Source of the DNA: Neelides folsomi
Taxonomy: Eukaryota > Arthropoda > Collembola > Neelipleona > Neelidae
Direction of reading: 5' to 3'
NCBI GenBank assembly: GCA_034687125.1
Contig: JAQGBZ010000283.1
Coordinates: forward strand, 19,599-83,598
DNA: 64,000 nucleotides
The position numbers and the translations under genes are program-made. The notes under the pieces are model-generated. The model worked only from the letters and a program-made list of their open reading frames with translations. It did no database searches and was not told the DNA's origin. Below, piece after piece: positions 44,001-54,547 of the stretch (positions within the stretch are counted from its first letter, which is position 1; each line of letters starts with the position of its first letter).

Positions 44001-47000
44001 TATGCTTACCTTTACAATTTCCAATGTTTCAAAAATGGACCCAATTCCCACTTTTTCAAAATATAGATTAAATTGACAATTTAATATTGATGTGAGTTGT
44101 GAGTTTAAAGGTTCTTCTTCTATATCAATATATGAGTATAAAAGAGAGAATGGATTGGGTGGGGGATTGAAGGTAACATTTCTCTTAAGACGTTTCTTCT
44201 CCCTCAAATGGACATGTCGTAAACCTCAATTCCTCCTTGTGACATTTAAGGCGTAATTCCCTCCTTTTAAAGGACAAGGGAAGGATAATGTTATTAATGG
44301 AATCCAAACATCCAATTCCTCTTACACTTTAAATGGGGGAAAATGTCCCTTAAAAAACCAACTACTAGAAAAACTGTAAAAAACTCCAAAGCGGAATTGA
44401 AATGTTTCCAGGAGTAACCAAACTGACTTAATAGAGGTCTTATTTACAATCCTCGATACTTTGATCAATTTATCAGTTTATTTTCAGATAAAATTTGATT
44501 TGTCATACACAATAACAATATTCAGATATGATATGATACAATACACATATGACATATTTAGATATCCTAATCTTTAATAAAATATCAATATAATACAGAA
44601 TATAGGTAATATGTATAAGTACATTTAATATGAGTAATTGCATATCAATTTTTCAATTGTCAATGAATTCAACCAAGAAGAAAAATGAATCTCTGGATGA
44701 AAACAAATATTAAGGATTTGATGTTGATAAGAAATCATATTTATTTCTTTGTTATTGTTCATATAAAAGGGTTTGTGTACGAATTGTGGGATTGTGTGCT
44801 TTGGATTACATTGTATGTTTGTAAGTGAAGGATTATGGATGGCCGCTCCTTTTCAAATTCATTTTCATTTGTGAACAAATCTCATCTCATCATCGATTTC
44901 GCTGAATCCAGACATAAAATATTTTATGAGCAATAATAATATTATTTCTAACGATTTTGCCAACTCATATAATATTTATACAACATATTCTACCAAAGTA
45001 TATATGTATGATACATACATTTTTATTGATATTTTATTGTGCAAATAATATTGTAATTTAGTTAGTATTGTATTTTTGTATTTAATACAGATAGATATAC
45101 AATATAAATAATATATGAATTTTAGCAAAACGATTTCAGGATTATGTTGGGACTATTGGAAAAATGAAAATTGAAAGAATGTGCAAACATGAGTTGGTAT
45201 TATTGGTATATGTAAAGTTCATGAAAATTTTCCATTTGAGCCAACTATTAAAACAGCAAAGGTTGTGGAATAATGGGAGATTAAACCCCAATTTTTGCAA
45301 ACTTTAGTGCCGATTGTAAAATTCCCTTTTAGGATTAGGATTTGATAAAACTCCTTTCACGATACTTTTGTCTTAAGTCGTTTGAAGGTAATAAGTTTTT
45401 ATTCTCGCCATCGCCATCCAAACTTCCCTCTTGCCCATTTGAGTTTAAGGCCACAGAATTTACATGGGCGTTGGAGGGAAGAAATTCCCAATAGAGAGGG
45501 AAATCATAAACGGATCTTGTGATTGAACCGACGACGTTCGGTTTGCGATTAATCAAATAACAATTCCTCATATTTTCCCAGAATTGGGTCCGAATTCTTC
45601 ACTTTGCCGATTTGTGTGGGAGGATTTGGGAGAAGGTGGGGAAAAGTCCATTTAATCGCGTCTTTATGAAGGAAGCGGTTGGAATCTGTTCCTTTTCCCA
45701 CCTCATTCCTCCCTCACATGCAAATGTCACATTTCTCCCACTTCCTCCCCCTTTCCTATTAATTCATCCAATCGACCTTTAATCTCATCAGGCTCAGTTT
45801 CAATCCAATTTCATTCCCCATTACCACTGTCTTGATGTTCTACACCCAAATGCTATTCGATATCTGCCGATCATCATTAATTCTCAGAATCTGACTAGTT
45901 TCAACGAATTTATGAATCAATGAAAAATAAAGACAATGTCAAGTTAGGTGAGGTTATTCAGTACATATGAAGTAATATGAACAATTCATATAAATATTAA
46001 GTTTTGCATTACTTAATACCGTACATTTATGGTAAGTACTTAGGTAAAGTATATCGTATATATCAACTATTATAAGGAATGCGTGAAACTGGCCACGTGA
46101 CTAATGGCACAAATGGATAATAAAAAGCATAATTTACCAATGAAAATAAAAATTAAGCATTTGACCACTTTACATAAAATGGCACTTAAGCTGCAATTAG
46201 ATAAAAGTTAATTGCAGCGGAAAAAATTAAGACATTTGTATAATTTACGACCCTGCATTGGGATCTCACATGAAATGAGAAAATCGGGAGGAAAAGGTAA
46301 AAGGCGGTAAATTGTATGAAAAGATCGAGTTTGGGTCGATTTGAATTTTGAAGTTTTTGAAGTTGGTTGGTTTGAGCAACAAAGAAGTTAAATATTGTAT
46401 GATAAGTTAGTTGGAATTTGCTCAAAGTTTGACGTTCGAACGTACGTTAATCGACATCGGCGGAGTGGAAAATGAGAATTTGAGTCTCGCTCCACTTCCC
46501 TTCCCAACTTCTCCTTTATTGGGTTTATTCGGTGAGATTGGCCTAAGGAACCTATCAAATGAAATCTCATTTCCTCACCAATCACCTCCCAGATTTAGGC
46601 AAGTTATTAAGATCCTTCCTCAGTTAAGCGCGATATTAAACTCCGGCTCATCCCATATACATTAAAGGGCTTAATCTGTTAATCCGACGATGCGGCGATG
46701 CTCATTTTCACATCACCTTCAGTTTCCATTCCAAAGCTCTAAACGAGAATCCAAAACTTGATGGAAAATCCAAAGGAACATCCAAAATCCTTATGGAGAA
46801 TTTCTATGTATAAAATCCACCAGCGTCGGAGTTCCCAGGGAATTTCTGGAGAGCAGTTGGAAAGATGAGGAAGATATGTTTTGATTTACGAGGACAAAAG
46901 CGATTATTTGGCCAGTAGCGAATTAGAAGTAACCGGTCAGCTTCCAGGGAACAAATTGAAATTTGGGCATGGAAATGAATGAAGTTCTATGGAGATGATG

Positions 47001-50000
47001 CAGAGGAATTGTGTGGGTTGGTTGGAGTGGCGGCCGGCCCATAATTCTTTACCATGTGAAACCTAAGGAGGATCCTCCGCCCTTTTACATTATTTATGGA
47101 CCGAGGAATCTACACTCAGATCGATTGCTCTATCCGCTCCTATCTCGACCAAACATCTTTTATAATGCTCGGAATTAAGAAAAATCTTTTAAGACCGCCA
47201 GGGCACACATAAAATGATGTTAAATATTTAAACCAGTTAAATATTTAAATCATAAAAGCTTTCCTGGCATACCGCAGTAGGAGAAATTGAAATGCAAAAT
47301 TCAAAAATGATTAGATTTGCTTTCTAATGAACCATTAACACAATTTCAGTTGCGTAAATCATACGCATTTAACTTGTACATTTAAAAATAAGACTAATAT
47401 TAAACACATATACGATATGATACATTTATTTAAATGGATCATTTATATACAAGGTATATCATTTATATGTATGAGAATGTATATTTAAGTAATATTAAAA
47501 CAGTGAGAAGAATTTTGTATTTGGTCTCGGTAGTGAATGTTCCATTAAGGAATATTGTTAGGAGCTTTTAAAGAAAATGAGAAATAAGAAAGCGATAGGT
47601 AAATCACTCTCGCAGTGACAACTTTACACGTCCCTCTTTAAACGTATTCTTATTACCATCCACAATTAATTGTTCCTTCCAATGCAAGGAGATATGGAGA
47701 GTAATAAATGAGTAATTGAGAGTATTACAACTCCTCTTGCCCTCCCTCCTTTTTTTCATGCCAAATCTTCTATTCACCTTTAATTTATTAACATATGAAT
47801 GATACACATGCTATTTGTTATTGTAATTGCTCTCAACCATGCTCTCATACAATTTCTTATATTTTATCATAAATTCCACCCTTAATGCTTTCCCTTGTAA
47901 CTATAACTCTAAAGATATGATATCCGTATACAATATACTACAATAAATATTGTATATAAAATACATAAACTATACAAAGCTTCAAAAATATATAAAAAGC
48001 TTTCCAATACATCTTGTAATAAATTTAATGTATTGGGATATTAACCTATTTCTATAAATAAACTCTTTATATAATAAGATTATACACATGTGTACATACA
48101 GAATACGGATACAGATGTACTGCATGTGCATTTCTGTATACTCTAGTATACGTACTAATAGGTTTACAGTTTACAAACATTGTTATATAAATGTATGGTA
48201 TAAGTTGATGCAATGTGTGGTAATATTAGGCTTTTTATATGGGAAGATTCAATATGTGTGCCCGTGTCGAATTGAGAGTGTTTGAGTGTTGAGAGTTAAT
48301 GAGTCTCCTTTTTATTCTTTCCGATTTCCATATGGAGGGAGCAGATCGCATAACTCCACGTGTGTCTCCCCTTCATTGTGCATTCGGAGCTCAGTTTATG
48401 ACATTTGGGTGAGGAAGTTCATTTCCATCCCAGGGCCCATCCATCCCCATCGGTGGGAATATATAAATAGGAGAGATATATCTCTCTCTATCGCCCCCAC
48501 ACTCACTCACTCCGGAGGAAAAGGGCAAAAAGTCGGGAAGGGAATTTCGGGACTCTCACAAAGGATGAAAAAATGAATGTGCGGAATCATCCTTCCACGA
48601 GGGTTTAATTATACATGGAGACTGTTCCTCCTTCTTGTCATTAGTTTCAAACCCGTACCTTGACTTATTTGCTTTTTAATCTTTTAATTCTCCAATGCGC
48701 CCGCAACCATAATTTGACCAAAATTCAAAACTAATATTTTCCTACATAATTAATTCCATCAAATTACCATACTATACAATATTCTTCCTATATAATTTCT
48801 TTACTTTTTAAATGAACTTTTCAAACAATGTCGATATAAGCCATACATATCTGTATTAAATACAATCTGTATATACTCAATAAAGATGTATTTGAATGTG
48901 TGGATATATCAATCTTATATGTATCTAGATATACAATATGCATTTATTAACTCTATTTTACATAAGGGAAGTGTTATATTGAGAATTTGTGAATAATTAC
49001 TGCCTTCATTTTCACTACAGAATTCCAAGTTGACAAATAGAAGTCAGCATGGTGAAATGGGTAAATAAAAGGGGAATTTAACCCGTTCATGCTCACACGT
49101 CCATAATTTCTAATATTAACGCTAGAGACAATTCCGGGTTTTCCGGGTCTTCGTGCTGCTGAACATCAAAATTCCCTAATTCATCATCCACTCACTGTCA
49201 CTTGCCCTTCCTAATCCCCACATTTGTATTTCCAATATTTCACGGGAGGGAATTAGACTCCATATAATATGTTTTCAGCTGATGTAGCGTTTCCATCTTC
49301 TGACGCACACAGACTCACATTTAAACTCTAAAGGAATATTCGAATTTATTCGATAAGCATAAACCCCATTACCCATTATAACCTTTATGGATCACATTAA
49401 TGTTAAAACGGATGAGTTTGGATATTTTGAACATCCGTCATTTAAACCATTTTAAGACACATCCGTTCATTAAAATTAAAAACACCTTCAAATACTTAAA
49501 TAAAAAATTTCATAGGAAACACCATGCTTATCTCCAATAGGTTTTTATATAATAAAAAGCTTAATTCGAATAGACTTGTAGAGGAAAGGGATTTGTACAT
49601 GTACCAGTATATGGTATTTATATTACGAATTTGCATCCTGGATATAAGATATAGGTGAAGGCTTTGAAAAAAGTCAACATTGACAAGTGTGATAAAAATA
49701 TGATAAAAGTGTGAACAACTTGGTTGACCTTTTCCAATTACTCGGCGACAAAACGGAACGAATTTCCTAACTAAATGGTAAAATTCCCTTATAGGGCAAA
49801 TTGACAGCGACAGTTGACTTTGTAAGTGTGAGGATGAAATGGGGAATATTCAGAGAGTGTAAGTGAATGGAAAGAGCGGAAGATGGTCGAAGAGATAGAA
49901 AGGGATGAAGAGACTCAATCGAGTCCTAACAACTTTACGAGGGGAATGGCAGAGGGATGAAGGATATTATTCTTAGGGTGGAGAGGGCAAACGAGGACTG

Positions 50001-50900
50001 ACAGTTTGAATCATATTCCAAATTGGAACTCTATTACCTCAAATTCTTTCCCTTACTCCATGGCATACAAAAGGATAGGGAAAAAAATTAAATTTCCAGT
50101 TTATATCAAATCTCCTTACTCAATTTTATACTTTAAACTTATTTAGGTAAAAAACTTTTACAGTGTATTTAATTTACTATAAGAATATTCATATGATGAA
50201 ATTCTCATATTTAAAAAATGAACATTTTTCGTAATATTTTAATTAAAATTGAATGGGTGTGTACCATATTTACATTAAATAAGAGAATGGATGGAAGTGA
50301 ATAAAATTTACTGACTGACCTTTATCCCTTGCGTGTTAGAAATCAATATTTTGTTCCCTGCGGTCCTCCACTCGATCTCCAACACACAAAGTTCATATTA
50401 CACAAAAGTGAGAACTTTGACAAAGAAATCCCAATCTCTTTATAAATCAAAAAATGACAACGGCACTTAAAAATCACACTTGATTGTCCTATATTGTTAA
50501 ATTGTATATTTCAATAGTTGCAACAACTACTCGATTGGGGTTAAATTCCCAGAGTTGAACTTTCACTGAGTTTGTAAATTAAGAGAAATGTATGGGCTAT
50601 TGGTTGAAGTTGACAGAATGCCGATTTGTTTACACCAAGTTTCCTATGCAGTTGTATGTTGAATGTGGGAGCTTTGAATCCTCGTGGGTTTTCGGTTCCC
50701 TCGTCGGAGCCACACTGACGGAGATGTTGGGAATGCGGCGGGGTGTCGGGGTCGACTGCGCCTGTACAACACCCCAACAACCTTTCGATCCAACATAGTC
50801 CAAAAAGTCTTGTAAAGATGATGACGAACTTCCCTCAATAATTCCTTTCATCTCCTTCTCACTTTCTTTACTCTTTCTCATTACACTATATTTTATAGAA
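44001..50900. other. Non-coding, mosaic texture, last desert segment
   Basis: No gene seen. TA-rich stretches lie at 44440-44660, 44900-45120, 45900-46060, 47180-47540, 47780-48250, 48690-48960, 49320-49660 and 50060-50300. The last clearly GC-richer stretch ends near 50880. Overlapping short frames on both strands at 50541-50881 are chance products of that stretch. Confidence 0.55.
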
Positions 50901-52376
50901 CAATAATACTACGATCATTTCTGTGCTTTTTCCAATTTACTACACGAATACCTTATATCAATAAACGGTTCCATTAACATGAATTATAAATTAAGCATTA
51001 TACTTTGCTATTGGAGTGCTTTGAGAATAAAAATATGTTTTAATGAAATAACATAGAAGAAAATTTAATGTATTTTTAATAGACTTTTGTCAAAGTTAAA
51101 ATTTGTTTGTTTTTATTTTAAAAGAATTCCAATTAATAGAATTTTTACGATTATGCGTAAAATTTTTAAATTGGATACTTTTTGAATTTGGAAAGGAAAG
51201 AAAATTAAATCTTACATTAAGTAATATTAAAAAACCTGAAGAAAATTTTTGAAATTGTACCAAAAAGTATAATATTGTAATAATTATTGGTAATTAAAGA
51301 ATATTAATAATTAGTTTAAGTTGTGCCATCATTCCCAGTGTTCCTAATAGTTCTCGACTATTTGTCATTTGTGCAAATGGCATAAAAACTGGAAATTAAA
51401 AATAATATTACATTGATAAATGTATAAAAAGATAAAGTGGGCAAGATATTATATTTTATTACTTAACTTACCTAAGTTGATAAGTAGAGGTAAAGGTTCA
51501 TTCAAGCAGAAATGGTATTTCCTTTCTAGCAGTATCTAAATGCATCTTTGACAGCCACCAAATTCTCCGAGGATGTAACTGACAGCTGTCAGCTTCAGTT
51601 ATATGTCAAATCTTTAAAAAATAAATCGAATTAAATGACAAATTAATATTTTTAACTAAACATTTTATATGCAACTATAACTTCGGAATGTTCAAAGCAT
51701 AGCAATGTTGACAATTGCATAGTTTAGCATATCACTAATAATTAAACTATTAAAAGAGAATTCAAATAAATTAAACTGATCACGATCACAAAACATACGT
51801 ACCAAACAAAGGCAAAGATACACATTTAGCAAATTTTTGGATAAGAAAACGATTTAGGTAGTGCCAAAAAAGGTATAGAATTTCTTACAACCTGCCCATT
51901 CAGTTAAAACAGGTGATATATAAATACAAATATTTACGAATATATAAATACGAACATGCTCGGTATTGTAGATATTTTTTGTTTAACACCTTAACCATGA
52001 ATTTAACCTAGGGCAAAATAAAACTATGAACTGAACGACAAAATCTTAATTTCTTAATACACACAATTTCCATATACCATATACTTAAATACATAAGTAA
52101 TACATAATTACATATAATATATTTATTACATGGTATATACATACCAATATAAGCTAGATTTACAATACCCTACTTTAATATTTTTAGAAGAGAAAGAGAA
52201 TATTTAGTGAGGAGGTTAAATATTATTTTATTGTAGACTAAGCATTCCAAAAAGAATAAGGATAGTAAATTTGATATTCAAGTTATACAGTTATAATCAC
52301 CTTTATATTTTAATTACTAGCTTGGTCTTTTTTGGTGAGTTAAACTGTACTACTGGTAAATTACAAATAAAATTAC
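50901..52376. other. Intergenic, AT-rich, upstream of zinc-finger pair
   Basis: The DNA is uniformly AT-rich with A and T runs and no longer shows the mosaic texture. No coding exon is recognised. It holds a short GC-richer island around 51530-51610 containing a TALE-type palindrome. Confidence 0.6.
51580..51591. promoter_or_regulatory. TALE-homeodomain dimer site TGACAGCTGTCA
   Basis: The perfect 12-bp palindrome TGACAGCTGTCA matches the published dimer motif of TGIF/MEIS/PKNOX proteins, and of the fly homologues Achintya and Vismay. It also contains the E-box CAGCTG. TGACA-type half-sites occur on both sides (ttgacag at about 51549, tgtcaa at about 51606). A perfect copy is expected far less than once in 64 kb. 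It lies about 0.8 kb upstream of the zinc-finger pseudogene. Binding and target gene are inference. Confidence 0.5.
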
Positions 52377-53534
52377 ATATTTGAATGTATGATCTGCAAA
52401 ATTGTCTTATTACAAAAGTTTTCCCAAATATTTATCACGAACGAATTCATAAATGGAAAAATATATTTGAATGTTCAGATAGTAAAACGTTTTCCAAGTT
52501 AAGTTCGTTCAAAACTCACAAACAAATTCGTTGTGAAGGAATTTCAATGTTCGATCAGTAAAAAATCTTTTAATTGCCAAAGACTCGAAAGTCCTAATCG
52601 AATTCATATTGAAGAAAAATCGTTTAAATGTTCCACATTCAAAATGTCATTTTCTCAGAAAAGTGTACTCAAAAATAACAAAATAATTGACATCGGAGTC
52701 ACCGAAGAAAGAGATTTGAATGCTGCATTTGCAATAAGTCTTTTGCTAAGAGAAATTCAATCCATTCTCATATACAAACTCATACGGGAGAAAAACCCTT
52801 TGAATGTTATTTATGTAAAAAGACTCTCTCAAAGCAATTCGATCAGTAATTACATACGAGTTCATACAATAGAAAACCCGCTTAAATGTTTGTTGTGCAA
52901 AAAGACATTTTCTAATTTCCATTCGCTCAGTGTTCATAAACGAGTTCACATCGGAGAAAAACCATTTGAATGTTCCAAAAAGACATTCTCTCAAAGCATT
53001 TCGCTTAAATTACACAAAGAAACGCATACTGAGAAAAGCCCATACTGTTGCATAATGTGTACGCATGACATACACATTATGCAATGCGTACGTACGCTCA
53101 CACTAAAGAAAAACCGTTTAAGTGCAAAATATGTCAAAAGAACTCTAATAATCGTTTAGTCTAATAATCATATGAATTCTAAAGTTCATGGCGCGCTTAA
53201 AGCGCAACCAATTAATTTCAAAAATAAGAAACTCCAAATCCGGGACAATATCATAAAAAAGAGTGATTTGAAATGTAACTTCCCCAGCCAGAACATCGAA
53301 TTTGAATTAAATCAGCCAATTGAAAATGAAGTCAGTGAAATGAATTCGTCTGCCGAATTTGAAAACTCCCCTCAATTGTTTTCTAAACATGTTAAACATC
53401 CTCTAGTTGAATCTTTCCAGACCACAAAAGTTCATTCCTCTTCAAAAAAGAATTCTTTTAAAGAATTTGCATTCAAAAGTCCAAGTTTGCTCTTCTTTCT
53501 TTACATACTAAAAGAAATTAGAAAAATCTATTAA
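52377..53534 (+). pseudogene. C2H2 zinc-finger pseudogene, tandem paralogue
   Basis: This is the relic of a multi-finger C2H2 protein. Finger pieces occur in all three plus frames. FECMICK begins near 52380, and HERIH follows in another frame near 52436. From 52533 the fingers have lost key residues: CSISKKSF and CSTFKMSF miss the second cysteine, and the HxxxH of the next is LKNNKIID. Near 52710 an intact finger (FECCICNKSF, then HTGEKPFEC) lies in a different frame, and CKICQK near 53120 needs yet another shift. One finger reads ECSKKTF, with the second cysteine deleted. After the fingers, an open tail (53172-53534) ends with FKEFAFKSPSL, matching FRDFKFNSPSL at the end of the intact downstream gene. 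Several independent breaks rule out a single sequencing error. It could still be transcribed. Confidence 0.85.
53050..53082. other. Hairpin inside the zinc-finger pseudogene
   Basis: gcataatgtgta (53050-53061) and tacacattatgc (53071-53082) are perfect 12-bp inverted arms around a 9-base spacer. The hairpin falls exactly where a finger loses its pattern and the frame of the following linker changes. A local inverted duplication may therefore have contributed to the break. Confidence 0.75.
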
Positions 53535-54474
53535 ATTGTAATTGATAACTAATTATATATATAAATTAGTATATATGATAGTTTATTAAATAAACAATTT
53601 ATATTTTTAAATTTCTTATAATATTATATATTTACATTTTAGTATAAAACTTTTGTAAAAAAATATCGCATAAATATATGACAATTGCAAATTGCAATAC
53701 ATATGTAATTATATGTAATTTGTAAAAAATGCATGTAAATATAAAATAGGCAGATAAGTGTTACAATAATTATAATATTATTGTTTTTTATATATTCTAA
53801 TATTGTTTAGAAATCTTTAGATCTTTCTAAAATAGTCATCTTGAAATAAAAGGGCAAAAAAATTGAGAAAAGTTCATAAAAAATATTTATTTCATATTTC
53901 TGTTTAAATTTAAATACCTAAATACCTAGGTATTTATTATTAGTGGAAAATGTGTAGTAAACGATAATAGGTTTATAAGTATGTAATACATTTATCTACC
54001 ACTTGCCTATTGAAAATCAAATAAAGCCGGCGAATTCAAATACTACCTATGTTAAATAGAAATATAGAAATGTAGAGAAATCAGAAGTTAGAACCTACAA
54101 TTAGAAGGATGAAGAATCAAAATCAAATTACCAATTTTAGTATTGTTTTAGTCACAACAAAGTCAGTTATATTTTTTGATTAATTACAGTGAGTGATATA
54201 ATTAAACTAGTTTATTTAAGTGAATAATTTTTAAAGATCTACTTAACTGGAAGTATTTGATTTGTGATTTATTAAATTCTCAAAGTGATGTTGTGATTTA
54301 TTTAATAAATATTCTAATTATTGAACTCTTGCCCGATCAAAATAATGATAATTAAAATTAATCAATGAAAAATAAAAAAATGTGTGATACCCGAAACAAT
54401 GAATATTTTATTCACAAAATAACTTGTCAAAATATAAATGAAATTCTCACAAGAAAAAATTTTTCAGTGCCGAA
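53535..54474. other. Intergenic between zinc-finger paralogues
   Basis: AT-rich, with no exon recognised. An AATAAA signal for the pseudogene lies at 53589-53594. The 10-bp phrase atatgtaatt is repeated at about 53701-53720, and a 16-bp perfect palindrome centred on cctagg lies at 53930-53945. The promoter of the intact zinc-finger gene should lie here, but no TATA box or initiator is convincing against this background. Confidence 0.5.
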
Positions 54475-54547
54475 TTTATTGTAAATTCTTTAAATCCAAA
54501 ATGAATTTAATTCTCCAAAGCATATTAAAAAACACGACGCAGTCGGA
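54475..54547 (+). other. Broken leading finger ahead of the zinc-finger ORF
   Basis: Directly upstream of the start codon used, one frame reads C-RIY-C-KFF and the adjacent frame reads KHIKKH followed by a short linker into the first intact finger. Together they look like one more finger, with a one-base frame change around 54490 and a widened C-X3-C. An in-frame TAA precedes the His part, so the continuous ORF starts at 54548. Confidence 0.5.

Larger units (their letters stand above)
1..50900. other. Gene-poor domain with alternating composition
   Basis: No coding region in this span can be defended. The open frames are all under about 150 codons, overlap on both strands, and show no domain pattern. 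Two textures alternate every 0.5-1.5 kb. TA-rich stretches (for example 660-1080, 7260-7620, 12350-12640, 26050-26400, 30190-30600, 48060-48250) use words such as tatac, gtatgt and acatac, which alternate purine and pyrimidine. The stretches between them (for example 1140-1540, 3200-3600, 31340-31640, 41030-41340) use purine-only or pyrimidine-only words such as ggaga, gaagg, tcccc and cttcc, and contain ordinary-looking CpG. No transposase, reverse transcriptase, gag or integrase fragment was recognised. What the domain is (heterochromatin, regulatory desert, supernumerary chromosome or other) cannot be decided from sequence alone. Confidence 0.7.

Noticed and set aside
50541-50881. Overlapping frames on both strands near the domain border
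   Set aside because: They overlap each other in several frames within the last GC-richer patch, and none has a family pattern.
52533-53159. Open frame of 208 codons as an intact zinc-finger gene
   Set aside because: It reads several fingers out of frame and those in frame lack cysteines or histidines, so it is part of a pseudogene.
53172-53534. Open frame of 120 codons as a separate gene
   Set aside because: Its end matches the tail of the downstream zinc-finger protein, so it is the tail of the pseudogene and not an independent gene.
53930-53945. 16-bp palindrome around cctagg
   Set aside because: Perfect, but short and made of local ctaaatacct repetition in AT-rich DNA. No reason to assign a function.
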